From: Oceanisphaera sp. IT1-181
GTDB taxonomy: Bacteria > Pseudomonadota > Gammaproteobacteria > Enterobacterales > Aeromonadaceae
Direction of reading: 5' to 3'
NCBI RefSeq assembly: GCF_033807535.1
Contig: NZ_CP136856.1
Span: 2,289,001-2,353,000 of the forward strand
DNA: 64,000 nt
Shown: one piece after another, positions 37,094 to 45,774 of the stretch
Layout: each line of letters starts with the position of its first letter
Numbering within the stretch: position 1 is the stretch's first letter
Made by a program: the position numbers and the translations under genes
The notes under the pieces: generated by a model
What the model was told of the DNA's origin: nothing
Database searches by the model: none
Seen by the model: only the letters and a program-made list of their open reading frames with translations

Positions 37094-38478
37094 TTCTTGC
37101 CGCCGAAGCTTGGCATATTCTCAAAGGCGCTGATCACCGAGTTTAACTGCTGATTCATTTGCGCCACGGCGATGTCCATGGCAGAAAACTGTTTATATAC
37201 CCGTTTTTCAAAATTGCTCATGTAATCGGCAAAATCATCGGCATCTTTTTCCAGCTTTGTCTTCTGCTCTTTTAGCGACTCGTTTTTATTGGTCAGTATG
37301 CCCTCTTTGCCAACAAAACCTTCCATCAGGGTATCCAGCTTGTTGCTGACCCCATTTTCGGACGAAAACAATAAGCCTACTTTTTCGAAATTGTCGGTAA
37401 TCTGTTTTTTCAGTAAATCTTCATCCAGCTCTATGGTGCCATCTTGCTTGGTGGTAATACCCAGCGCAGTCAGGCTTTTCAACGGTGAGACCGCCCCTGC
37501 TACCGGCTCACTGAGCAGTTGGCGGATTTTATAATTTAAACTACGCGCGGTACTGTCGCCGTTCAAGGGTCCGGCTTTTTTAGTTTCCGCATTATAACTG
37601 CTCAGCTTATTGATGGTGTTCACCACCTTGTTGAACGACTCGACAAAGCCCTTCAAATTAGTTTCAACCGCACTTTTGTCATAACCAATGGTCAGTTTAG
37701 TGATGGGTTTATCACCAGCGGCATCATTCACTTTTTTTACATCAATGGTCACACCGGCAATGGCGTTTTTAACTTCATTGGTTTGGCTGGTTACCAGCGC
37801 ACCATCAATGCTGATTTGCGCATTCTGAGCTGGCTGGCTCTCTGTGGTTAACCCTAAAGTAGCCAAACTATTGCCGTCTTCACCATCATTATTGCTGGTA
37901 GCAGACACCGTTATTTTATTATCAGTACCGGTTTTGTCGGCAAAATACACCAAGCGTGAGCCATTATCGTCAGTGATAACAGTAGCGCGCACGCCTTTGT
38001 TATCTTCGGCGTTGTTAATGGCGGCGGCCACATCGGCCAGTGAGCTTTTGTCCTTATCGATATTGACCGTAAAAGACTCACTACTCCCTACACCCAGCGT
38101 CAAGCTACCGGAGCCCAAGGCTTTGTCTGGTGCCACAGCATTGGAGCTCAGCTTATGCGCTTGAGCCAGCTTAATCACCTGCAAGTTATAACTGCCGGCT
38201 ACGGCATCTTTATCCGCTTTGGCGGTCACAAAGCCTGTTTCACTTAAACTAGTAGAGCGCTTTTGAAAGGCTTCTTCTTCGCCGAGTTTTTTAAGGGCGG
38301 TTTTAAAGTCATCCAATACGCTTTTTAGTCCTCCATAGGCAGACAATTTTACTTCAATGTCGTTGGCGCTACGGGCCAACTGCTTTTCTTTGGGAGCCCG
38401 CTCGGCATTAACCGTGGCATCTACAAATTGTTGTACCGGGAAGCCCGAGCCTACCCCGGGTAATTTTAAACCGCTCAT
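37090..38478 (-). CDS. fliD: Flagellar filament cap protein FliD
   Basis: The 462-aa protein has the FliD N-terminal domain (GLKLPGVGSGFPVQQFVDAT) and C-terminal domain ending DIAVAQMNQQLNSVISAFEN, with coiled-coil ends. It caps the growing filament and folds exported flagellin. It follows flaG after 27 bp and overlaps the fliT-like gene. Confidence 0.95.
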   Translation of the reverse strand: MSGLKLPGVGSGFPVQQFVDATVNAERAPKEKQLARSANDIEVKLSAYGGLKSVLDDFKTALKKLGEEEAFQKRSTSLSETGFVTAKADKDAVAGSYNLQVIKLAQAHKLSSNAVAPDKALGSGSLTLGVGSSESFTVNIDKDKSSLADVAAAINNAEDNKGVRATVITDDNGSRLVYFADKTGTDNKITVSATSNNDGEDGNSLATLGLTTESQPAQNAQISIDGALVTSQTNEVKNAIAGVTIDVKKVNDAAGDKPITKLTIGYDKSAVETNLKGFVESFNKVVNTINKLSSYNAETKKAGPLNGDSTARSLNYKIRQLLSEPVAGAVSPLKSLTALGITTKQDGTIELDEDLLKKQITDNFEKVGLLFSSENGVSNKLDTLMEGFVGKEGILTNKNESLKEQKTKLEKDADDFADYMSNFEKRVYKQFSAMDIAVAQMNQQLNSVISAFENMPSFGGKK

Positions 38479-38505
38479 AATATTACCCTCTGTTTTAGCT
38501 CTCGA

Positions 38506-38913
38506 TTACGCCTTAACGTCAATCAAGCCGCCACTGGCTTCGGCCAACCGAGCAATCACCTCTAACAATTCCTCGGTGGGAATTTGGCGAATAGTATCAC
38601 CACTTTTGCTATCAATCACGGTCACCACATTACGCCCCGAATCTTCATCTACCCGAAATTTAAGCTCATGGGTAAAGCTACCAACAAATGAGTCCATTTG
38701 CTCGGCCATGTCGGTTAACTGTTCGGTGGTCAGCTCATGGGCTTCTTGTTCGGCAAGCACATCACTCTTAGCATCGGCTTTGTCTAGCGCTTGCACGGCT
38801 TGTACCGTTTGGGTTGCTGCACTGCCTAGCGGTTGTGTGGTCGCGGATTGCTTAGCACTCATCTCAGAGGCCAAAACCGGTGCTTTGGGGGGTAAAGAAG
38901 AAAAAGTATCCAT
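38506..38913 (-). CDS. flaG: FlaG-family protein
   Basis: The 135-aa protein has a disordered N-terminus and a C-terminal FlaG domain (FTHELKFRVDEDSGRNVVTV and GDTIRQIPTEELLEVIARLA). FlaG affects filament length in polar flagellates. It lies between the flagellin terminator and fliD. No convincing sigma-28 or sigma-54 promoter is seen in the 288-bp gap above it. Confidence 0.93.
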   Translation of the reverse strand: MDTFSSLPPKAPVLASEMSAKQSATTQPLGSAATQTVQAVQALDKADAKSDVLAEQEAHELTTEQLTDMAEQMDSFVGSFTHELKFRVDEDSGRNVVTVIDSKSGDTIRQIPTEELLEVIARLAEASGGLIDVKA

Positions 38914-39162
38914 GGTTGCATCCTCAAGCGTGTGCCATACAGATTAACAAATGAAAACGCTGTTTAGCTTAATGCTTTAACAAAAAAAAACGTGTGAAGT
39001 GTGAAGGGTAAAAAGTGAAGCGGACGACATAAGCAAAGACTACACACCATGCTCAGTTCATAAATACTCGGTATTGCCAGCTTGTACCCTTACCCCTTTA
39101 CTCTTCACCCTTTACCTGTTTTTGTTAAAAACATACTAAGCTAAACAGCCTTAAATCAAAAC

Positions 39163-39185
39163 AACCGGGGGCTAAGCCCCCGGTT
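39163..39185 (-). terminator. Rho-independent terminator of the flagellin gene
   Basis: A perfect 10-bp GC-rich stem (AACCGGGGGC, loop TTA, GCCCCCGGTT in the minus direction) is followed by TGTTTTGATTT. It sits 17 bp after the flagellin stop codon. Confidence 0.9.
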
Positions 39186-39201
39186 ATCAGTACTTAGATT
39201 A

Positions 39202-40368
39202 TTAACCCAGAAGCGAAAGTGCTGCCTGTGGGATTTGCTTGGCTTGTGCCAGAATCGACGTGCCGGCCTGCTGCAGAATCTGCTGCTTAGTCAGGTTCAC
39301 GGTTTCCTGAGCAAAGTCCACGTCCTTGATGCGGCTCATACCGGCAGCGACGTTTTCCTGAATATTGGCCAGGTTGTTGATGGTGCTACCCATGCGGTTC
39401 TGGAACGAACCCAAGGTAGAGCGTTGAGTATCAATCTGCTTGATGGCCGAATCGATCGAGCCGATTGCATCTTGAGCACCTTGATAAGTGGAAATATCAA
39501 TACTCCCTATGGCACCTAAAATATCAGCAGCACTATCAGCACCATACGTTGCAGTTTCAGCTGATGCCGCGAAGGTGCCCTGATCAGAAGATATATCCAG
39601 AGCTGTCACATCATTACTTGCAACAAGACTGATATCGCCGGCGTCATCTTTAACTGCATAGACACCATATTGATTAATCTGTTCGTTTATCGCACTCAGA
39701 GCGTCATCATCACTAACACCTTTTGCTATATCAACCGTTACTGTCTGAGCAGAAGTGGCGTTAGTAGTATTAGTAATAGCAAAAGTTAATGTTTCGGCAG
39801 CATCACCCAACTTGGTGTAATCCGCAGTAATACCAGTTACAGCTTTTCCTTTTCTGCTACCTAATACATCAGAACTGATACTGTCCAGCTTCAGAGAAAC
39901 GGTTTCATTGGCATCCGCACCGACCTGAAAGTTTTTAGTAGCAAAAGAGCCATCTAAGAGCTTCTGGCCACCAAAGGAGGTTTTTTCGGCGATACGGGTC
40001 AGCTCCGACTGCAAATCACCTACTTCCTTTTGCATGGCATCCCGGTCGGCCTGACTATTAGTATCGTTGGCCGCTTGCAGTGACAGATCACGCATCCGTT
40101 GTAGAATATTAGTCGACTCCTGCATCGCGCCTTCGGCAGTTTGTGCCAAAGAAATACCGTCGTTGGCGTTCTTCATCGCCACGCCTATGCCACGTACCTG
40201 AGAGTTCAAACGGTTAGATATTTGCAGGCCGGCCGCATCGTCCTTTGCCGAGTTAATGCGGCTACCGGTAGACAGACGCTCCATAGAGGTTGCCAGGGCA
40301 TTGGAAGATATATTCAGGTTGCGCTGGGCACCCATGGCCGTGATATTGGAGTTAACTGTAATCGCCAT
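39202..40368 (-). CDS. fliC: Flagellin
   Basis: The 388-aa filament subunit has a conserved N-terminal D0/D1 (MAITVNSNITAMGAQRNLNI, SAKDDAAGLQISNRLNSQVR) and C-terminal D1/D0 (FAQETVNLTKQQILQQAGTS). The central variable domain (about 175-290) is rich in Thr, Asp and Ala. GGAGAG precedes the ATG. It is the only flagellin gene in the window, with its own FliA promoter and terminator. Naming as fliC or flaA is conventional. Confidence 0.96.
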   Translation of the reverse strand: MAITVNSNITAMGAQRNLNISSNALATSMERLSTGSRINSAKDDAAGLQISNRLNSQVRGIGVAMKNANDGISLAQTAEGAMQESTNILQRMRDLSLQAANDTNSQADRDAMQKEVGDLQSELTRIAEKTSFGGQKLLDGSFATKNFQVGADANETVSLKLDSISSDVLGSRKGKAVTGITADYTKLGDAAETLTFAITNTTNATSAQTVTVDIAKGVSDDDALSAINEQINQYGVYAVKDDAGDISLVASNDVTALDISSDQGTFAASAETATYGADSAADILGAIGSIDISTYQGAQDAIGSIDSAIKQIDTQRSTLGSFQNRMGSTINNLANIQENVAAGMSRIKDVDFAQETVNLTKQQILQQAGTSILAQAKQIPQAALSLLG

Positions 40369-40467
40369 AATAAACTCTCCGTTGAGGTTTGTTCCGGCGC
40401 CATGCCGGTATGCTTAGTGTTATTGAAGCCTTCACTATTAAAGAGCAGTGCTTCGTTGTTAATTAAG

Positions 40468-40494
40468 GTATCGACGAGTGCTGCAGGAACTTTA
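40468..40494 (-). promoter_or_regulatory. Sigma-28 (FliA) promoter of the flagellin gene
   Basis: The minus strand reads TAAAGTTC, 11 nt, GTCGATAC, matching TAAAGTTT-N11-GCCGATAA with one -35 change, two -10 changes and exact spacing. The transcript would start about 90 nt upstream of the flagellin ATG. Confidence 0.85.
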
Positions 40495-40672
40495 AGCTTT
40501 TTTGTGTTTTTTTAGTTTGTTGCCTGAATACTGCTTTGCAAACTCCAGCTTCGCCGATGACCCTAGCTAGTTACAAATGAGTATCGGCACAAGAGCAGGA
40601 AGCTTTAGGAGAAAATCAGCGCCCTGCGCTCAGCACCAGGCGCCCAGCTTTAAAGCACCAAAACTAACAGCG

Positions 40673-40815
40673 AGATCCTGACGTGCGTCAGGAAGACGGC
40701 TAAAAAGACAGAAGCCCCCTACTGTCGTCATACCGTGCTCGCCACGGTATCTCGCTCTTAGTACCAAAACACCAAATCAGATCCTGACGTGCGTCAGGAT
40801 GACGGCTAGAAATAC
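40673..40815. repeat. Family A repeats upstream of flagellin
   Basis: The gap 40369-40980 holds the flagellin promoter, one half element (about 40673-40702) and a full composite (about 40733-40806) with arms ACCGTG/CACGGT and CCTGAC/GTCAGG. This marks the edge of the accessory block. Confidence 0.85.
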
Positions 40816-40933
40816 AGAAGCCACCCCTACTGTCGTCAAGTCTCGCCGGCTAACCTGCCACCCATTGTTAAAAGACTCCGAAAAGATCCATTTAAAACCG
40901 ATAACTTGGATTAACTGTCACCGTTAATAATAG

Positions 40934-40979
40934 TGTCTGCTGTAGTAGACAGATTAAGAGTTGTCGACTAGAGTAGACA
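40934..40979. promoter_or_regulatory. Twin operator-like repeats before higB
   Basis: Two 18-bp imperfect palindromes, TGTCTGCTGTAGTAGACA (40934-40951) and TGTCGACTAGAGTAGACA (40962-40979), share 14 bases and are 28 bp apart. The second ends 1 bp before the toxin ATG. A TTGGAT/TAATAG promoter-like pair lies just upstream. They are likely binding sites for the downstream HTH antitoxin. Confidence 0.6.
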
Positions 40980-40980
40980 C

Positions 40981-41280
40981 ATGAAAGAAATAATCGAGTC
41001 AAACGTATTCAAAAAATGGCTGAGTAATCTGCGAGATCGCAGTGCGCGAGTTCGTATCCTTCAGCGACTCGACCGCCTTCAAGCAGGTAATGCGGGTGAC
41101 ACTAAGCCAATAGGTGATGGGCTTTCCGAACTGCGTATTGATTGCGGACCTGGATATCGAGTGTATTACATGCAAAAAGGACCTATCGTCGTGATACTGC
41201 TATGCGGGGGCGATAAACGTGATCAAAATAGAGATATTGCTATGGCAAAAGAATTGGCCAAGGCATGGGGAGAAGAATGA
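40981..41280 (+). CDS. higB: HigB-like RelE-fold toxin of a type II TA module
   Basis: The 99-aa protein resembles the Gp49/HigB branch of RelE-fold toxins ('addiction module killer'): WLSNLRDRSARVRILQRLDR, LRIDCGPGYRVYYMQ and ILLCGGDKRDQNRDIAMAKE. Such toxins usually cleave mRNA on ribosomes. Toxin-before-antitoxin order and overlap with an HTH gene support it. No obvious ribosome site precedes the ATG, so the mRNA may have a very short leader. Confidence 0.85.
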   Translation: MKEIIESNVFKKWLSNLRDRSARVRILQRLDRLQAGNAGDTKPIGDGLSELRIDCGPGYRVYYMQKGPIVVILLCGGDKRDQNRDIAMAKELAKAWGEE

Positions 41281-41579
41281 TGACAGAAAAAAAAGTAACT
41301 TTTAGTCGTTATGACACCGCAAATTATTTGCGCGACGAACAAGATATAAAAGCGTATTTCGACGTGGCGTTAGAAGATCGTAATCCAGCAATGATTGCGG
41401 TTGCTCTTGGTAATATCGCTCGTGCCCGTAATGTTAGCCAGCTTGCCCGAGATACTAATATGAGCAGAGATGGCATTTATAAGGCATTGTCGGGTCAAGG
41501 AAATCCAAGTTTTTCTACAATATACAAATTGGCAAATGCCTTGGGATACGACATTAATTTTGTTCCCAAAACGGTTTGA
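41277..41579 (+). CDS. higA: HigA-like HTH antitoxin
   Basis: An XRE-type helix-turn-helix (VSQLARDTNMSRDGIYKALS) lies in the C-terminal half of a 100-aa protein of the 'addiction module antidote' type. The ATG at 41277 overlaps the toxin stop (ATGA) with GGGGAG upstream; an earlier in-frame ATG (41265) lies inside the toxin gene. It should neutralise the toxin and repress the promoter through the twin palindromes at 40934-40979. Confidence 0.85.
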   Translation: MMTEKKVTFSRYDTANYLRDEQDIKAYFDVALEDRNPAMIAVALGNIARARNVSQLARDTNMSRDGIYKALSGQGNPSFSTIYKLANALGYDINFVPKTV

Positions 41580-41993
41580 AGATGTTTAGCTCGGTAGTAA
41601 AAAAGAAGCAGTCACTAAGATGCCACCAGATTCCTAACAAGACATCCATTGTTAAAAGAGCCTTCGTCAGGAAAACGACTAAGGGCGACTGGAAGCAGTA
41701 AGCTGTACACCGTAAGCAAAAGATAAACACCGTTTTTTGTAGTCCACCCACTTGTTCGGCGGTCTTGCGGAGCAAGATGGTTTTAAAATCCCGCTGAGAC
41801 GGGACTATCAGCTAAAGCGATAGCCTACAAAAAACCCGAGCAGATCCTGACGTGCGTCAGAGCTTCCTAACAAGATCCCCACAGTTAAAAAACCAAACAA
41901 GCCCCATATTGAACCACAAACCTAGAATGGGGATAATTGTAACGATTTGATGCGATGCGCTAGTAATGCGCAGCATTTAGCGGGAGTTATTCA
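41580..41993. repeat. Decayed repeats between TA modules
   Basis: The stretch contains TCCTAACAAGACATCCATTG-type motifs (also at 41867 and 42590). It also has a family B-like hairpin (about 41738-41830: TGTAGTCCACCCACTTG..., AGCTAAAGCGATAGCCTAC) and a truncated family A arm (41842-41860). No gene is supported. Confidence 0.6.
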
Positions 41994-42299
41994 TTAAAAG
42001 ATAATTTTGATGTCTCGATAGAAATTTTCGTGGGTACCAAGAGCCATTAATTCGAGTGTCACGGTGCCATCTTCATAGCTGTAGCCAAGCAATGTAAGCT
42101 GTTTCACCATCTTAAATTTATAGACAAAAAGGAAAGCAAGGTCGCCTTTTTTCTGCTCGCCTAATAGCGGATTTTCGATTAGCTTTTTAATCGCTTTATC
42201 TAGATCCGCTTTTTGGTTTTGGTGAAGTTTTTTTACCGATTTTTTAAAGGTAGGGGTTTGCAGGATTTGGGTTATGTTAGCCAAACTTATATGCCTCAA
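41994..42299 (-). CDS. RelE/ParE-fold toxin-like protein
   Basis: The 101-aa protein has the RelE/ParE pattern of a basic helical N-terminus (FKKSVKKLHQNQKADLDKAI) and C-terminal strands (FVYKFKMVKQLTLLGYSYED, TVTLELMALGTHENFYRDI). It overlaps a ParD-like antitoxin gene by 23 bp, downstream of it, forming a second TA module on the minus strand. The target is unknown. Confidence 0.8.
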   Translation of the reverse strand: MRHISLANITQILQTPTFKKSVKKLHQNQKADLDKAIKKLIENPLLGEQKKGDLAFLFVYKFKMVKQLTLLGYSYEDGTVTLELMALGTHENFYRDIKIIF

Positions 42300-42498
42300 G
42301 CTTACCGGCTTCTTTTTCTGCTTTGGCTATAATGGCTTGCTTGACAAACTCATAAGATAATTCTGGATTATCCTCCATCATTACACCAATTTTAGCCCAG
42401 TGTTCGATTTGTTTTGGCGTGGTACGGTGTAACGCCTTTCCCATGATGGCGGCTTTATCCACTAAATTTTGATCAAGGCGTATGCTAGCTGTAGACAT
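42277..42498 (-). CDS. ParD-like antitoxin
   Basis: The 73-aa protein begins STASIRLDQNLVDKAAIMGK, a ribbon-helix-helix-like start, and contains TPKQIEHWAKIGVMMEDNPE. It resembles the ParD-like antitoxin family that pairs with RelE/ParE toxins. AAGGAG precedes the ATG at good spacing. A long perfect palindrome lies 20 bp upstream. Confidence 0.82.
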   Translation of the reverse strand: MSTASIRLDQNLVDKAAIMGKALHRTTPKQIEHWAKIGVMMEDNPELSYEFVKQAIIAKAEKEAGKLEAYKFG

Positions 42499-42518
42499 AA
42501 TGAGCTCCTTTGTTTACC

Positions 42519-42553
42519 TGCCACAATTGTAGCGTAACGCTACAATTGTGGCA
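42519..42553. promoter_or_regulatory. 35-bp perfect palindromic operator of the ParD-like module
   Basis: Arms TGCCACAATTGTAGCG and CGCTACAATTGTGGCA (16 bp each, no mismatch) are separated by TAA. It lies just upstream of the antitoxin ribosome site, the usual place for TA autoregulation. No terminator-like T run follows on either strand. Confidence 0.7.
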
Positions 42554-42756
42554 ATGAGCAACATTAAGATGAAGAACGCTAACGGGCTTCCTAACAAGAC
42601 ACCCATCGTTAAAAGGGTCCTCGCCCGTGAGTTTCGCCGGCCACTTTTACTTGGGTCTAATCTCAGCTCTTACCATCAAGCCCAAGATCCCTTTTCCGTG
42701 TTTTTCCGTGACTCTCGTAACAAAGAAGCGTGGCAAAAGATATTTAGGGTTCTAAG

Positions 42757-42938
42757 TCATTCCGCCTGGGTTGTAATGCGAGAGCAAGCGTTCGCCTACA
42801 AAACACCAAATCAGATCCTGACGTGCGTCAGGATGACGGCTTAAGGCAACGCTTTCTTGGCCGTCTTACCGTGCTCGCCACGGTATCTCGCTCTTCTGCC
42901 TTAAGAATGAGATCTTGACCGGCGTCAGGATGACAGCG
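42757..42938. repeat. Family F and A repeats before hipB
   Basis: The 547-bp gap 42499-43045 contains a family F hairpin (about 42757-42800), a family A half element (42811-42842) and a composite (about 42858-42935). A plus-strand open frame over 42548-42844 is built from these repeats and is not a gene. Confidence 0.78.
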
Positions 42939-42985
42939 AAAAACAGTTTGATGTGCTTAACAAATGATAAAACCCCTCTCACAAC

Positions 42986-43043
42986 TGTACAAAATACTCT
43001 ACAATCATCAGTATAAATCAAGATATGTAGAGTATTCTGTACA
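42986..43043. promoter_or_regulatory. Paired operator before hipBA
   Basis: TGTACAAAATACTCTACA (42986-43003) and TGTAGAGTATTCTGTACA (43026-43043) are inverted copies of an 18-bp site with one mismatch, 22 bp apart. The second ends 2 bp before the hipB ATG. This fits cooperative binding by the HipB-type repressor. Confidence 0.7.
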
Positions 43044-43045
43044 TT

Positions 43046-43288
43046 ATGACGTATTTAGAATTAGGCCAAGCAGTGCGTGAGCTGCGCCTGCAGCAGAAAG
43101 TATCACAGCAACAGATGGCTGATCATTTGGCCATTTCACGTACTACCTTGAATGCATTTGAACTGGGCCGTTCGGGAGACGTAGGCCTGAGAAAGGTAAT
43201 GAAAATGCTAGATTATTTAGGCTCTGAAATATCACTTCGTGAAAAATCGCCCTTCCCTACTTTCGAGGAACTACGCGATGGCCGTTAA
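43046..43288 (+). CDS. hipB: HipB-like HTH antitoxin
   Basis: The 80-aa protein has an XRE-type helix-turn-helix (KVSQQQMADHLAISRTTLNA) and a short tail. It precedes and overlaps hipA by 11 bp, as in hipBA operons. It is expected to bind the paired sites just upstream. No clear ribosome site precedes the ATG; the operator abuts it. Confidence 0.87.
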   Translation: MTYLELGQAVRELRLQQKVSQQQMADHLAISRTTLNAFELGRSGDVGLRKVMKMLDYLGSEISLREKSPFPTFEELRDGR

Positions 43289-44438
43289 TGATAATCCTTT
43301 GTCAGTATGGATAGCAGGGCAAGCTGCCGGTGAGCTGTTTAGTGAGCAAGGCGAGTTTGTATTTCGTTATGAGCCTGATATAGCTATACAAAACTTTGTC
43401 TCGTTAACCATGCCGGTGCGCAGCCGAGATTATTCACATTCCGCATTACCCCCACTTTTTGAGATGCATTTGCCCGAGGGTTATTTACTATCGGTATTGC
43501 AACGTCACTTTGCCAAGCTCAGCGGTGCTGATGATCTGAGTTTGCTTAAGTTGTTAGCGCCTAGTGTGCGTGGGAGGGTGCATTATCAAGTAGATGCTGA
43601 AGCCGTTCAGCCCTTGGAGCTTACAGACTTACTGTCCCCTACTGCCGGGCTATTTGATGAGTTGGTAGTACGCTTTGCTTTGCACTCGCCTGTAAGTGGC
43701 GTACAGCCCAAAGTGTTGGCGCAAATCCAAGATAAAGCCACGTTGCGCATGGAGGATTACATTGTTAAGGCCTGGGGCCCAGATTATCCGCAGTTAGCAC
43801 TAAATGAATATTGGTGTATGCGGGTATTAAAAGCCGCTGGCATTACTGTGCCTGAATTTTATTTGTCCGACGATAGCGCTCTTTTTATTATAAAACGCTT
43901 TGATTTAACCTCGGCTGGGCAATGGCTAGGATTTGAGGATATGTGCGTATTAGCCGCCAAAAGTCGCAAGCAAAAGTACGAGGGTAGCTATGAACAGTTA
44001 GCTAAAAGCATCACCAATTTTGTTTCTCCACAACACAAAGTCGCAGCACTGCAGCAGTTTTTTAAGATGATGGTACTGAATAATCACTTACAAAATGGTG
44101 ATGCACATTTAAAAAACTTCGGCCTACTGTATGAAAACATTCATAACATCTGGCTAGCACCCGCTTTTGATGTGGTTAGCACTACGGCCTATATTAAAAA
44201 TGATGTGTCTGCATTGACTTTAATGGGTAGCCGTAAATGGTGGTCGCGTAAGAATTTGCTAACTTTTGGCGTACAGCATTGTGAATTAACTCAAGCACAG
44301 GCGAATGCTTTATATGATGAGTGCGAGCAGGCGATGGGGCTAGTAGCAGCACAAATACAGCAAGCACTAACTACAGAAGTGATGGCTGATAAGCAGCAGA
44401 TACTCATGCATTTGTTATCATGCCTTGCGCCAAAGTGA
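43278..44438 (+). CDS. hipA: HipA-family serine/threonine kinase toxin
   Basis: HipA-like kinase: N-terminal subdomain, a Ser-containing loop VSGVQPKVLA at the place of the HipA autophosphorylation loop, lysines in YIVKAW and FIIKRFD, catalytic loop NGDAHLKNF and metal-binding LAPAFDVVS. Such toxins inactivate tRNA synthetases and cause growth arrest. I start at the ATG at 43278 (MAVNDNPLSV, 386 aa), which has GAGGAA upstream; a longer frame from 43239 lies inside hipB. Confidence 0.9.
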   Translation: MAVNDNPLSVWIAGQAAGELFSEQGEFVFRYEPDIAIQNFVSLTMPVRSRDYSHSALPPLFEMHLPEGYLLSVLQRHFAKLSGADDLSLLKLLAPSVRGRVHYQVDAEAVQPLELTDLLSPTAGLFDELVVRFALHSPVSGVQPKVLAQIQDKATLRMEDYIVKAWGPDYPQLALNEYWCMRVLKAAGITVPEFYLSDDSALFIIKRFDLTSAGQWLGFEDMCVLAAKSRKQKYEGSYEQLAKSITNFVSPQHKVAALQQFFKMMVLNNHLQNGDAHLKNFGLLYENIHNIWLAPAFDVVSTTAYIKNDVSALTLMGSRKWWSRKNLLTFGVQHCELTQAQANALYDECEQAMGLVAAQIQQALTTEVMADKQQILMHLLSCLAPK

Positions 44439-44527
44439 GCCGATCTGAATTGAGTATCTACAAAAAACACTTCTGTCACCGTGTCGGATCAGCTTGGATA
44501 TCTACTCTTATCCCTAAAAACCAAGCG

Positions 44528-44705
44528 AGATCCTGACGTGCGTTAGGATGACGGCTAAAAATACACAGACACAGCCCCACTGCCGTCATACCGTGCTCGC
44601 CACGGTATCTCGCTCTTAGTACCAAAACCTAAAAATGAGATCCTGATGGTCATCAGGATGACGGCTTTAGGCGAGATCCTGATGTGCGTCAGGATGACGG
44701 CGGAG
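44528..44705. repeat. Family A repeats between hipA and the GIY-YIG gene
   Basis: One half element (44528-44555), one composite (about 44582-44666) and another half element (about 44676-44702) are present. The last ends 15 bp before the GIY-YIG stop codon. Confidence 0.85.
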
Positions 44706-45027
44706 GGCGACACTGTCTGCTATCCGCATATGTCAGGCCATAAGTCTCGCCATTGGGGATTGCTCTGCTCTATAAGCTGAATTTTCCATACTCGCTTCCA
44801 ATTTTTAAGCTGTTTTTCGCGCGATAGCGCATTGTACATATCATCAACCATTTCGAAGTAAACTAAATTCTTCAGGTTATAACGCGCGCTAAAGCCGGCT
44901 GCTTGCTGGTTTTTGTGTTGCCAAACTCGCTGTATAAGGTTGCTTGTCAGTAAGCGTCACAGCATCCACACCTGTTTAGGCCATTTTTAATACCGTAGAT
45001 TATCCGTTTTAATGAACGAGGTGATCT

Positions 45028-45342
45028 ATGAGTCGTAAACATCGTAGCGAGGCGCAGTGGCTTGAGCTAATTAACGCCTTCGAGAAGAGTGGACAAAGCC
45101 AAGCCGATTTTTGTGCTGAGCAGAACGTAAGCTCGGCCTATTTTAGTCAACGTCGACGTGCATTGCGCAATCTTGATGAACCCACTTTCGTTGAGGTAAA
45201 AGCCCTGGCTGCCCATACTTTTCTATCTCCTCACTCGGTAAGCCCGGCACTCACGCTACGTTATCAGCAAACTGAACTGGCATTGCCGCTCTCGGTAGAG
45301 CCGCGCTGGTTGGCCGGTTTGATAAAGGCGCTGTCGGCATGA
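45028..45342 (+). CDS. tnpA: IS66 accessory protein TnpA
   Basis: The 104-aa protein has the TnpA-type helix-turn-helix start (WLELINAFEKSGQSQADFCA). It overlaps tnpB by 4 bp. It is needed with TnpB for IS66 transposition. Confidence 0.9.
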   Translation: MSRKHRSEAQWLELINAFEKSGQSQADFCAEQNVSSAYFSQRRRALRNLDEPTFVEVKALAAHTFLSPHSVSPALTLRYQQTELALPLSVEPRWLAGLIKALSA

Positions 45343-45695
45343 AGATGTTTGTTGAGCCGCCCGCCATTTATTTGCATAAACAGCCGGTGGATTTCAGGAA
45401 AAGCATTAACGGGCTCAGTATTATCGTGGAAGAGCACATGCAGCTATCTTCGTTCAGCGGCGCGTTGTTTGTGTTCTGCAATCGACAGCGGGATAAAATC
45501 AAGGTGCTGTATTGGGACCAGACCGGTTTCTGCCTGTGGTACAAACGGCTTGAGCAAGACAAATTCAAGTGGCCGAAGACGATGTCAGGAGAAGTGCTGA
45601 CCTTATCAGAACGCCAGTGGCATTGGTTGCTGGAAGGCCTCGATATTCAGAAAATGACTGGCCATCAGCCGCTGCAATTTACTGCTGTTTATTGA
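45339..45695 (+). CDS. tnpB: IS66 accessory protein TnpB (Orf2)
   Basis: The 118-aa protein has the IS66 Orf2 pattern (VDFRKSINGLSIIVEEHM, FVFCNRQRDKIKVLYWDQTG, FCLWYKRLEQDKFKWP). It is full length for the family. A 79-bp gap precedes tnpC. Confidence 0.93.
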   Translation: MKMFVEPPAIYLHKQPVDFRKSINGLSIIVEEHMQLSSFSGALFVFCNRQRDKIKVLYWDQTGFCLWYKRLEQDKFKWPKTMSGEVLTLSERQWHWLLEGLDIQKMTGHQPLQFTAVY

Positions 45696-45774
45696 GGATT
45701 ATCTATGCCATTTACGCCTAAAAAAGCCTGATATATTAAGGCGTTCACGACGGGTTTATAGTAAAATAAGCACC

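Noticed and set aside
38917..38935. TGGCAC motif upstream of flaG as a sigma-54 promoter
   Set aside because: No GC element at the required distance.
42548..42844. 98-aa plus-strand open frame before hipB
   Set aside because: It starts inside the palindromic operator region and is composed of family A/F repeat translation.
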